6,347 bases of DNA from Chloroflexota bacterium (GCA_025355835.1 JANXYW010000453.1:1-6347), one strand, 5' to 3'; positions 1-5,814 are shown, counted from the first letter of the stretch. Made by a program: numbers and translations. Notes: a model not told the origin generated them from the sequence alone.

Positions 1-1
1 G

Positions 2-229
2 TTCCCGCCCGGCACCCAGTACTCGATCACGTCGAAGGTCTACTGCACGACGGCGGCGTTCGAGGTCGCGAGCGACGCGCTGCAACTCCACGGCGGCTAC
101 GGGCTGACGAAGGAGCTGCTGATCGAGAAGCTCTTCCGCGACGCGCGCGCATCAATGATCGAGGACGGCTCGAACGACATCCTCTCCTTGACGGCGGCGA
201 AGAAGATCCTCGACCAGTACGTCGTGTAG
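2..229 (+). CDS. Acyl-CoA dehydrogenase, C-terminal fragment
   Basis: The last 75 codons of a flavin-dependent acyl-CoA dehydrogenase, open at the left edge and ending in TAG at 227-229. These enzymes oxidise acyl-CoA thioesters at the alpha-beta carbons, using FAD and passing electrons to electron-transfer flavoprotein. The visible part is the C-terminal helical domain. The family signature LHGGYGLTKE (visible residues 29-38) is followed by IEKLFRDARASMIEDGSNDI (41-60), matching the usual HGGYG...YRDAR...IYEGTSEIQ pattern. The glutamate that is the catalytic base in medium-chain enzymes (YEG) aligns with Asp55 here (EDG), so the substrate class is uncertain. The 140-nt gap and promoter-like sequence before the next gene suggest it belongs to a separate upstream transcript. 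Family assignment is secure; substrate is unknown. Confidence 0.9.
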   Translation, partial: FPPGTQYSITSKVYCTTAAFEVASDALQLHGGYGLTKELLIEKLFRDARASMIEDGSNDILSLTAAKKILDQYVV

Positions 230-304
230 GCTAACCGGCGGTCGACTTACCGGCCGCGACGCCCCTCCTTGACGTGACTGGCCGAAGATATCACACAAGG
301 CCCC

Positions 305-331
305 TTGACGGGAGTCGCGATCGCGTCTAAC
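305..331 (+). promoter_or_regulatory. Possible promoter of the sigma-factor operon
   Basis: TTGACG at 305-310 is followed after 15 nt by TCTAAC at 326-331, about 38 nt before the ATG of the sigma-factor gene. The -35 is good for a housekeeping sigma but the spacing is short. The GTCTAA core also resembles the -10 of ECF-type promoters, so autoregulation is possible. Another TTGACG lies at 269-274 without a convincing -10. The call rests only on sequence resemblance. Confidence 0.35.
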
Positions 332-369
332 GTCGTGAGCTAAAGGGCGGGGAGCCGTGAGGACGCAGC

Positions 370-933
370 ATGGCTATCGTCATTGATGTTCTGAGCGATG
401 AGCGCGCGCTCGTCCTCGCCTGCCAGGCGGGACAGGACGCAGCTCTCGCCTCGTTTTACGGACGGTTCTTCGCGCCCGTCTATCGCTACATCCTCGCGTC
501 AGTCGGCCGTCGTGAGGACGCCGAGGATCTCGCCGCTGAGGTGTTTGTCAAGGCGCTTCGTGGCATCGGAGGCTTTCGATTCCAGGACGAGTCGAAGCCG
601 GTGACCGCGTGGCTGTTTCGAATCGCCCGCAACGAGGTCGCCGACCACTATCGGCGGGCCCGCCGGCGAATCGCACCGATTTCGCTCGACGCTCAACAAA
701 GTGAGCCTGGCGGGCGTTATGATCCTTTAGAGACCACAGATTCCGTGATGGATCTCGCCCGTGCGCTGCGCACATTGCCCGGCGCCCAAAGAGACGCAAT
801 CGTGCTTCGACTGGCCGCAGGGCTGTCGACGCGGCAGACGGCGGAAGCGATGGGCAAGCCCGAGGGCACCGTACGGTCGCTTCTTCACCACGGGATCAAA
901 GCGGTACGCGCCGCCATGGAGCAATCGCCGTGA
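370..933 (+). CDS. ECF-family RNA polymerase sigma factor
   Basis: A 187-residue sigma-70 family protein of extracytoplasmic-function type, a normal length for the group. It would direct RNA polymerase to a specific promoter set. The sigma-2 region spans about residues 25-97, with FYGRFFAPVYRYI, the REDAEDLAAEVFVKAL stretch (core binding and -10 recognition) and AWLFRIARNEVADHYRR. After a linker, sigma-4 spans about 128-181: LRTLPGAQRDAIVLR, then the helix-turn-helix GLSTRQTAEAMGKPEGTVRS, which reads the -35. The ATG at 370 has GAGGA at 359-363, six nt upstream. The stop overlaps the GTG start of the next gene (GTGA, 930-933), so the two are translationally coupled, as is common for an ECF sigma and its anti-sigma. 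Downstream secreted proteins suggest an envelope-related regulon. Family is certain; targets are inferred. Confidence 0.93.
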   Translation: MAIVIDVLSDERALVLACQAGQDAALASFYGRFFAPVYRYILASVGRREDAEDLAAEVFVKALRGIGGFRFQDESKPVTAWLFRIARNEVADHYRRARRRIAPISLDAQQSEPGGRYDPLETTDSVMDLARALRTLPGAQRDAIVLRLAAGLSTRQTAEAMGKPEGTVRSLLHHGIKAVRAAMEQSP

Positions 934-1331
934 CGACAAACGAGCAACCACCTCGAAGCCGTGCTGCCGAGGCGTTTCGGGCGCTCAACGCCGGGAGCGA
1001 ATTGGCGAAGCACCGCGTCTGGCGCCGCGTCGAGCAGGGGCTCGCCGAGGAACGGCGCCGCGCGCGCAGGCGCCTGGGTTGGGCGTCTGGAATCGTGGCG
1101 GGTGTGGCAGTAGCAGCCGCGATCACGATGCCGGCGATACTGGGCGCGGCCCGGACCTGGTACGAGCCCTCGCAGCAGGAAGAGCAGCGGGTGGCGGTGA
1201 GCGCGGTGTTGGAGATGCTGGGCCAGCAGTACGGCGCGGCCGGCAGCGCCAGCAATGTAGACTCCGACCAGATGGATCAGTTTGCGCAGTACCTCGTGAC
1301 GTCGACGGAGGCGAAGACCGGAGCCAACTAG
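930..1331 (+). CDS. Single-pass membrane protein, putative anti-sigma factor
   Basis: A 133-residue protein starting with GTG, preceded by GGAG at 918-921 and overlapping the sigma-factor stop by 4 nt. Residues 1-48 are hydrophilic and very basic near the membrane (EERRRARRRLGW), so this part should be cytoplasmic. Residues about 49-73 (ASGIVAGVAVAAAITMPAI within) form one transmembrane helix. The remaining 60 residues are acidic and Gln-rich, with no cysteines and no recognisable domain, and should be extracytoplasmic. Position, coupling and topology fit an anti-sigma factor holding the neighbouring sigma factor at the membrane. The zinc-binding HxxxCxxC motif of classical anti-sigma domains is absent and I recognise no family, so the role rests on context. 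A small structural membrane protein remains possible. Confidence 0.7.
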   Translation: MTTNEQPPRSRAAEAFRALNAGSELAKHRVWRRVEQGLAEERRRARRRLGWASGIVAGVAVAAAITMPAILGAARTWYEPSQQEEQRVAVSAVLEMLGQQYGAAGSASNVDSDQMDQFAQYLVTSTEAKTGAN

Positions 1332-1352
1332 CAACGAAACGCTCCGTCCCTC

Positions 1353-2237
1353 ATGTCACATCGACCGTCACGCGTACTCATCGTCACCATCGCACTGATC
1401 TCCGCCTTCACCATCACGCAACGGACGGCGTTCGCCGTCGGTCCGGCGAGCGTGTCGGTGTCACCATCGGCCGTCAGCGCAACAGTGGGCGATGACGTGG
1501 CGCTGGATATCACCGTCGCGAACGTTCCGGCCCAGCCCGGCTTGGGGGGCTACGTTGTCGCGCTCACATGGGATCCCGCCGTCCTCTCACTGACATCCCT
1601 CGTGGACTCCGGATGGCTAGCTGCGAAGGGCGGCAACGTCGTGGCCTTTTGCGAGACGCTCGGCATAGATAACGCCGCCGGCACCGCTTCAGCCGATTGC
1701 ACGCCAATCCTCGCCTTCGGACCGGGGGTTTCCCCGTCCGGCGCACTCGCCAGCGCGGTTTTCCACGCGAAGTCACCCGGGTCGACGGCGATCAATCTCG
1801 GAGGATCGAGCCTCAAGGGAACGTCGGAGTCTAGTACGATCGCTAGCACACTCACCGGCAGCACGGTTACCATCGGAGCGCCCGCCCAGGTCGCCGCCAC
1901 CACGGACACTCCCGTACCGCCGGTGACACCTACGCTGCCGGCCGGACGCACGTCGACGCCCGCGCCTTCGAGTACGCCGGCTGCCGCGCCTAGCGGAGCG
2001 ACGTCGGCTGAAACTGCGGCGCCAACCTCCGCAGTGCTCATCTCACAGACGCCTTCAACGAAACCGACGCAGGGGACGTTATCAAAAGTAGAAGTGCCGC
2101 CGACAGGCTCCGGGAGCCCCGGCGGCGACGGAATGACTTGGTGGGTTCCCGTCTTGGCCGCGGCCGCGGCGATACTTCTTGGGGGAGGCGGAGTCGCCGC
2201 CTTCCGTCGGGCAAACAGACGAACGGACGATAGGTAA
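1353..2237 (+). CDS. Secreted cohesin-like domain protein with C-terminal anchor
   Basis: A 294-residue surface protein. Residues 1-28 are a signal peptide with basic start, hydrophobic core and likely cleavage after AFA. Residues about 30-175 read as a cohesin-type beta sandwich: SVSVSPSAVSATVGDDVALD, then GGYVVALTWDPAVLSLTSL, a loop with two cysteines (100 and 116, possible disulfide), and a closing SGALASAVFHAKSPGSTAIN strand pair. Residues about 176-250 are a Thr/Pro/Ala/Ser-rich stalk. VPPTG (248-252), a Gly-rich stretch, a hydrophobic helix (262-284) and FRRANRRTDDR form a C-terminal anchor resembling a sortase sorting signal. Cohesin domains bind dockerins in cellulosomes, but related modules occur in many non-cellulolytic bacteria. 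It starts 21 nt after the putative anti-sigma gene without an evident Shine-Dalgarno. Topology is secure; the cohesin fold is likely but judged by eye. Confidence 0.8.
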   Translation: MSHRPSRVLIVTIALISAFTITQRTAFAVGPASVSVSPSAVSATVGDDVALDITVANVPAQPGLGGYVVALTWDPAVLSLTSLVDSGWLAAKGGNVVAFCETLGIDNAAGTASADCTPILAFGPGVSPSGALASAVFHAKSPGSTAINLGGSSLKGTSESSTIASTLTGSTVTIGAPAQVAATTDTPVPPVTPTLPAGRTSTPAPSSTPAAAPSGATSAETAAPTSAVLISQTPSTKPTQGTLSKVEVPPTGSGSPGGDGMTWWVPVLAAAAAILLGGGGVAAFRRANRRTDDR

Positions 2238-2279
2238 GGGTCAACAAGCTTCGGCGACGCGCCGGTGCACCAGGTAATG

Positions 2280-2285
2280 GGAGGT
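2280..2285 (+). promoter_or_regulatory. Ribosome binding site that fixes the start at 2292
   Basis: GGAGGT lies six nt before ATG 2292. The same reading frame is open upstream with GTG at 2265 and ATG at 2277, but neither is preceded by a comparable site. Starting at 2292 also puts basic residues directly before the hydrophobic core of the signal peptide. Confidence 0.7.
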
Positions 2286-2291
2286 CCAGCG

Positions 2292-2630
2292 ATGTTCAAG
2301 AGAATTATGTTGGTAAGCACAGCGGCGCTGGTGCTGGCGATCGTTGCGTTCGGCACCTACAACACGTTCGGGCACAAGGGCCACGCGGAGGCGGCGCGCC
2401 TGATTAACTGCACGGTCGACAGTTCGGCGGCGCCGAACGTCACCATCACCTGCACGGGCAAGATCGTCGTTGTCACACCGTTTGCGACCAGGACCTTCAA
2501 TTTCGTCCTCGTCGTGGATGCGATCGACAACCCGCCCCAGGGTCCCAGCTTTGGTGATCAGATCATCGGCTGTACGCTCGGCGTCAATGGCGCTACGCCG
2601 ACTCCTACCCACGTCGGCCCATGCCCATAG
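2292..2630 (+). CDS. Small secreted four-cysteine protein, family unknown
   Basis: A 112-residue protein when started at ATG 2292. MFKRIMLVSTAALVLAIVAF is a clear signal peptide or N-terminal membrane helix, with a plausible cleavage site around HAEAA (31-35). The mature part of about 77 residues looks beta-rich (NVTITCTGKIVVVTPF, RTFNFVLVVDAI) and carries four cysteines at 40, 54, 94 and 111, enough for two disulfides. It ends in a Thr/Pro-rich tail (ATPTPTHVGPCP). It has no C-terminal anchor, so unlike its neighbours it is either released or held by the uncleaved N-terminal helix. It sits 54 nt after the cohesin-like gene and before the TSP3 gene, suggesting a role in the same surface system. 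I recognise no family. Confidence 0.75.
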   Translation: MFKRIMLVSTAALVLAIVAFGTYNTFGHKGHAEAARLINCTVDSSAAPNVTITCTGKIVVVTPFATRTFNFVLVVDAIDNPPQGPSFGDQIIGCTLGVNGATPTPTHVGPCP

Positions 2631-2658
2631 CCCGAACTTGACGCAGACCGACGATAGG

Positions 2659-2695
2659 CACCCCGTCCGGCTTTACTGCGAAGCCGGGCGGGGTG
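2659..2695 (+). terminator. Strong hairpin between the small secreted gene and the TSP3 gene
   Basis: CACCCCGTCCGGCTT (2659-2673) pairs with AAGCCGGGCGGGGTG (2681-2695) over 15 positions with one T-G wobble, around the 7-nt loop TACTGCG. It is very stable, but the following bases (TATCCATACC) lack a T-tract. It could therefore be a terminator of non-classical type, an attenuator that lowers expression of the downstream gene, or an mRNA-stabilising structure. It lies wholly in the 96-nt gap. Confidence 0.6.
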
Positions 2696-2726
2696 TATCC
2701 ATACCGGGGGGAGCACCGAGGAGTGG

Positions 2727-4004
2727 ATGAGAAGACTGCTGCGCGTGCTCGTGTTGGTCGTTATCCCGGCGTCGACGCTGGGATTTCTCTGTTTGCCGAT
2801 GCTCCCCGCACCGGCGTTGCCGTACACCGGTACCGCTCCGGCGGGCACGTTCAACCCGACCGTTTCGGCCGTCGATAGCCCGACAACCCCCGGCGTTGCG
2901 GGCACGCTGACCTTCTCCGTCGATCTGCCGCTAGGCGATCTGCTGCCCCAGGGCATCGCGCTCATTCTTCCGGCTGGTTGGACAGTCGCGGCGGACGCGG
3001 GCGTCACAGATGGCTTGCAGGTCGGCAGCGTCAACGGCACGTTTACCGCGTCGAACCTGGGCGGGCCGTGCGCCACCGTCGCGGACTATATCCCGGACCT
3101 CTTCGATGCGACGACGAACCTCAACTCGCCGTCGTACCCGAACTTCCTGAAGACCCTCGCACCCGGCACGCACAAAGCACGCTACCAGGGCACTGATACG
3201 ATCGCGGGACTCGCGAACGCAGCCGTGCCGATCAACATCCTCGTCGATCAGCTCCCGCCGCCCGACAACCGACACCAACTGATCGTGATTGTCGGCGATA
3301 CGACAACGGCCCCGGCACTGACGACAGAGTTGATGTGCACGCCGTTCACGTTCACGCTTACGATTCAAGGCACGGCGACGACCAGTGGTCAGCCCGTGCT
3401 CACGAACCCGTCGACGCCGGGCATCTACCAGCTGCTTGCGGTGCTCGCGAGCGAATGGGACTCGGACAACGACGGCTACAGCAACGCGACGGACAACTGC
3501 CCGGTCACGGCGAACGTCACGCAAGTGGACACGGATGGCGACCTCGTGGGTGACGCGTGCGACCCCGCACCCGGCGTGAAGAATACGAACATCGACGCGG
3601 ACGCCATCACGAACGGCTTTGACAACTGCCAGGGCACGTCGAACTCGGCGCAGACCGACACGGACTACGACGGCCTGGGCGACGCCTGTGACAGCACGAT
3701 CAATGCGCCTAGCGGTACGCGGTTTGTGTTGGGGTGCACCGAGAACATCTACATTGGCGTGGCCGGCTCCGGCACCGGCGCATGCTCGAATCTCACGCAG
3801 CCGGTTTCGACACCCACGCCTCCGCCGCCCCCGAGTGTGGGTGGTGTGGCGGAAGCCCCCGACGTGGGTGCTGTTGGCGCCGCGTCGCGACAGGCATCTG
3901 GTGCACCTGTGGTTGCGTACCTGGCCGAGGTGAGCGCAGTCGCGTTCTTGATCGCATCCACGTTGGCGTATGCGCTGCGTGCCAAGCGACGACGAACGAG
4001 GTAG
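2727..4004 (+). CDS. Secreted thrombospondin type 3 repeat protein with C-terminal membrane anchor
   Basis: A 425-residue surface protein. Residues 1-30 are a signal peptide (MRRLLRVLVLVVIPASTLGF start). Residues about 40-235 form a beta-rich region of unknown family, with two cysteines (115 and 204). Residues 245-279 are a TSP3 calcium-binding repeat: DSDNDGYSNATDNC, then DTDGDLVGDACD. A second repeat at about 286-322 is partly degenerate at its start (NTNIDADAITNGFDNC) and ends DTDYDGLGDACD. Two more cysteines follow (337 and 353), then a Pro-rich spacer (STPTPPPPPS), a hydrophobic helix (about 396-416) and a basic tail (RAKRRRTR), so the protein is probably anchored with its bulk outside. 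GAGGAG at 2718-2723 precedes the ATG by only three nt. Known role of the repeats is Ca2+-dependent structure; pairing with the nearby cohesin-like protein is inference. No enzymatic motif is visible. Confidence 0.85.
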   Translation: MRRLLRVLVLVVIPASTLGFLCLPMLPAPALPYTGTAPAGTFNPTVSAVDSPTTPGVAGTLTFSVDLPLGDLLPQGIALILPAGWTVAADAGVTDGLQVGSVNGTFTASNLGGPCATVADYIPDLFDATTNLNSPSYPNFLKTLAPGTHKARYQGTDTIAGLANAAVPINILVDQLPPPDNRHQLIVIVGDTTTAPALTTELMCTPFTFTLTIQGTATTSGQPVLTNPSTPGIYQLLAVLASEWDSDNDGYSNATDNCPVTANVTQVDTDGDLVGDACDPAPGVKNTNIDADAITNGFDNCQGTSNSAQTDTDYDGLGDACDSTINAPSGTRFVLGCTENIYIGVAGSGTGACSNLTQPVSTPTPPPPPSVGGVAEAPDVGAVGAASRQASGAPVVAYLAEVSAVAFLIASTLAYALRAKRRRTR

Positions 4005-4011
4005 CGCAGTC

Positions 4012-4219
4012 CGTTACGCATAGCGCCACCACTCGCGACCCTTCCCGCAATGGAGAAGCAGGACTGCTTTCACACGCCGATCACGCGGTTCGCGCCGGAT
4101 CCGGACGTATCGCTGCGCTCGTTCATCGAGGCGCTGGGGCGGATCGGCGGGCGGCCGAGGCGCATCAGCACGGCGATCGATCTGTGGAACAAGATGCTGG
4201 AGCGCAACCGGGTCGTGTT
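4012..4219 (+). repeat. Direct repeat, upstream copy (leader plus 5' end of deoxyhypusine-synthase-like gene)
   Basis: Matches 6013-6220 without gaps at a constant offset of 2001 nt. By hand count there are 4 mismatches in the 38-nt leader and 17 in the first 170 coding bases, so about 90% identity overall. Similarity ends at about codon 56. Of the codon differences, 10 are silent and 6 change an amino acid. Confidence 0.9.
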
Positions 4220-4352
4220 GTGTGCTCGCTCAACGCACCGCGAATTGCTCGAGTTGCTACGCCACGTAGGCGGACTCGGTGGGTACTGCGTCAAGGTTCG
4301 CCGTATAAGCATATATCTGCCTATTGACGCGCCGCCCCCTCGTCCCGCATAA
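4050..4352 (+). pseudogene. Truncated deoxyhypusine-synthase-like gene fragment
   Basis: The first 56 residues (MEKQDCFHTPITRFAPDPDV onward to LERNRVV) match the start of the gene at 6051 with only six substitutions. After RNRVV the similarity stops. The copy lacks the AGA.VP and TGAQLTHD segments that follow in the downstream gene, and so the NAD and substrate sites. The frame happens to stay open for 44 more codons of unrelated sequence to TAA at 4350-4352, giving a 100-residue reading frame against the 300-plus residues usual for deoxyhypusine synthases. The tail overlaps the promoter of the PadR gene, which argues that it is not a designed protein end. The mostly silent differences in the shared part suggest that the two copies diverged partly under constraint, or that the upstream one was truncated late. 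A short expressed peptide cannot be excluded. Confidence 0.75.
4304..4315. promoter_or_regulatory. Possible PadR operator (AT-rich dyad)
   Basis: TATAAGCATATA is an imperfect 12-bp inverted repeat (one mismatch per arm of six) in an otherwise GC-rich region, nine nt before the -35 of the PadR gene. PadR repressors commonly bind AT-rich dyads at their own promoter, so autoregulation is plausible. This is an inference from position and composition. Confidence 0.35.
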
Positions 4353-4353
4353 T
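4324..4353 (+). promoter_or_regulatory. Promoter of the PadR operon, probably giving a leaderless transcript
   Basis: TTGACG (4324-4329) and CATAAT (4348-4353) are near-consensus -35 and -10 elements separated by 18 nt. The ATG of the PadR gene begins at 4361, seven nt after the -10, exactly where transcription should start. There is no Shine-Dalgarno between the -10 and the ATG, which fits a leaderless mRNA. Confidence 0.6.
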
Positions 4354-4360
4354 CACTGGC

Positions 4361-4720
4361 ATGAGACGAAAAGCCGGAACACTGCTATCGATCGAGATCG
4401 CCATCCTTCAGGTGGGAATGGCGCTGCTCCCCGGGAGCGACCCAGAATTCCACGGGTACGCCATTGCGCGGGAGATACGGGACCAGGAAGGGGCTCGCAG
4501 CCTCACGGCCCACGGCACGCTGTACCGGGCGCTGGAGCGCCTCGAGATTCGCGGGCTATTGGCGTCACGGTGGGAGGACCCGGAGATTGCGGCGGCCGAG
4601 GAGCGCCCGCGCAGGCGGATGTATCGCGTGACCGCAGAAGGCGAGGCGGCGATACAGGCCGTAAGGGAGTCGGCGAAGCAGCCGGCGAAGGCCCTCAAGC
4701 GGGGACTGGCGGCGTCATGA
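4361..4720 (+). CDS. PadR-family transcriptional regulator
   Basis: A 119-residue winged-helix DNA-binding protein of the short PadR type. LSIEIAILQVGMALL (9-23) is helix 1. HGYAIAREIRDQEGARSLTA (31-50) and HGTLYRALERLEIRGLLASR (51-70) give the recognition helix and the start of the wing, and RPRRRMYRVTAEGEAAI (82-98) is the second wing strand and the start of the C-terminal helix; all are PadR hallmarks. Such proteins are usually dimeric repressors released by small molecules or stress signals, often autoregulated and linked to membrane proteins. Here the stop overlaps the start of the membrane-protein gene (ATGA, 4717-4720), a typical PadR-plus-partner arrangement. The start at 4361 is set by the promoter placement. 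Family is secure; the signal is unknown. Confidence 0.92.
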   Translation: MRRKAGTLLSIEIAILQVGMALLPGSDPEFHGYAIAREIRDQEGARSLTAHGTLYRALERLEIRGLLASRWEDPEIAAAEERPRRRMYRVTAEGEAAIQAVRESAKQPAKALKRGLAAS

Positions 4721-5703
4721 GCAGCATCGCAACCGGCGGTGACACGAGCGGCATCGCGATAGTGGCGTATCGAGTAGCTCGCTACTGGACGGCGGCATAC
4801 ACGCTGGGACTCGCCGCCCAAGTGCGAGATGCGCGCCGCGCCGAGATCGCATCCGACGTGTGGGAGCAACACCGCGACATCGTCACCGAGGGGCGCCCCG
4901 CGTGGAGGTTCTTAGGGAGCGTATTCAGCCGCATTGTGCGCGGCGCACCGGCAGACCTGCTCTGGAGAGTGAATGTGGAGGGCCCGAAGATGAACATCAA
5001 GATTCCGTTCGAGCGTGTCGTAGGGGGATTGCTGCTGGCGATGGTCGTGCTGCTGATGATCACAACGTCGATCAGCGGCTACGACACCGGCCGCGAGGGC
5101 TTCGATAGCGAGCTGCGCCGTCTGGCGGGCTTGGGCAACGCCGCGCACAACGGCAACGCGTTCTTTCGTGCGCTGACGGGCGTCGCGCTGATCGCCGCCG
5201 CCGCTCTGCTCTACACGAACCTGAAGGACCGATCGCCGATGCTGTCCGCGATGGCGGCGTTTGGCATCGCTGGTGCCGGTGTGCTGGCGCTGATCGCCGG
5301 GGCGCTGCAGCTCGTCTTCGTCGAACTGGCGAAGGAGTACGTGACATCGAGTGGCGCGCACCAGGAGCAGGTGCTGGTCACGGCGCGAGGCTTCGCCGTG
5401 GCGACCGACAACACGGTCGGCGCGGCGTTCATCGCGCTGGTGCTGAGCATCTACACCATGGCCATCCTCGCGGGGCGAGAGGGACTGGTGCCGCGATGGC
5501 TCATCGGCATCCCGGTGATGAGTGCCGCGATCATCGGCGGCTCACTTATCGCGCAAGCTGCTGGAGCCAACCTCCAGTGGTGGATTCTGATTTCGGGCAT
5601 GTTCATGAGCACAATCTGGCTGCTGATCGCGGGGCTGTGGCTGCTATTCACGCCGGGCGAAGGCCGGGCGCCGGCCTCGACCGGGCGCGCGGCGGCAATG
5701 TAG
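4717..5703 (+). CDS. PadR-associated membrane protein with about six transmembrane segments
   Basis: A 328-residue protein starting at the ATG that overlaps the PadR stop. The frame is open further upstream, but those starts lie inside the PadR gene. Residues 17-86 form a soluble amphipathic region, YRVARYWTAAYTLGLAAQVR, RRAEIASDVWEQHRD and FSRIVRGAPADLLWRVN. This kind of stretch is seen in membrane proteins encoded next to PadR genes, and may be the part that communicates with the regulator or the membrane. Hydrophobic segments follow at about 100-120, 148-166, 175-204, 233-252, 262-284 and 288-311. The C-terminal half loosely recalls DUF4386-type membrane proteins, but I cannot confirm that. 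No transporter or enzyme motif is visible. It is probably co-transcribed with PadR and the two microprotein genes downstream. Function unknown. Confidence 0.85.
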   Translation: MSSIATGGDTSGIAIVAYRVARYWTAAYTLGLAAQVRDARRAEIASDVWEQHRDIVTEGRPAWRFLGSVFSRIVRGAPADLLWRVNVEGPKMNIKIPFERVVGGLLLAMVVLLMITTSISGYDTGREGFDSELRRLAGLGNAAHNGNAFFRALTGVALIAAAALLYTNLKDRSPMLSAMAAFGIAGAGVLALIAGALQLVFVELAKEYVTSSGAHQEQVLVTARGFAVATDNTVGAAFIALVLSIYTMAILAGREGLVPRWLIGIPVMSAAIIGGSLIAQAAGANLQWWILISGMFMSTIWLLIAGLWLLFTPGEGRAPASTGRAAAM

Positions 5704-5712
5704 AAGGGCACG

Positions 5713-5814
5713 ATGAACGACACCTCGATGAAGCAAATGTGGGTGCTGGGTCTGACCGTTGCGATCATCGCTGGTGTCGTCGGCCTCGCGATATTCGGCA
5801 GAGTCGTCGCATGA
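5713..5814 (+). CDS. Single-span membrane microprotein (33 aa)
   Basis: ATG at 5713, nine nt after the stop of the membrane-protein gene, with AAGGG at 5704-5708 as ribosome binding site. The product begins MNDTSMKQMWVLGLTVAIIA and continues GVVGLAIFGRVVA. It has a short polar N-terminus, one hydrophobic helix of about 20 residues and a basic-hydrophobic tail. Its stop overlaps the next start (ATGA, 5811-5814). Tight spacing, a good binding site, coupling and resemblance to the next gene argue that it is real, and it may be a small subunit or regulator of the upstream membrane protein. There is no known family I can name. Confidence 0.6.
   Translation: MNDTSMKQMWVLGLTVAIIAGVVGLAIFGRVVA

Noticed and set aside
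186..310. Three copies of CCTTGACG at 186, 267 and 303 as a regulatory repeat
   Set aside because: The first lies in coding sequence, spacings (81 and 36) are irregular, and each is explained by codons or a -35-like hexamer.
761..1495. Long + strand frame (244 codons) overlapping the sigma, anti-sigma and cohesin-like genes
   Set aside because: Arg-rich low-complexity translation out of frame with three well-supported genes.
1550..2356. Long reading frame (268 codons) on the - strand opposite the cohesin-like gene
   Set aside because: It is antisense to a protein with a coherent signal peptide, domain, stalk and anchor. Its own translation is low-complexity Ala/Val/Gly/Pro-rich sequence without a domain, as expected of a GC-rich shadow frame.
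2638..2643. TTGACG as a -35 of a separate promoter for the TSP3 gene
   Set aside because: No -10-like hexamer at 15-19 nt; that position falls inside the GC-rich hairpin stem.
4230..4303. Possible tRNA or structured RNA (GGTTCG-containing stretch)
   Set aside because: No cloverleaf could be folded; acceptor and anticodon stems do not form.
4324..4716. Upstream extension of the membrane-protein frame to 4324
   Set aside because: The extension overlaps the whole PadR gene and reads as Arg/Gly/Pro-rich noise. The ATG at 4717 coupled to the PadR stop is far better.
5496..5810. Upstream part of the frame ending at 5909
   Set aside because: It runs through the membrane-protein gene and the first microprotein gene in another frame, with His/Arg-rich noise. 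Only the part from ATG 5811 is supported.
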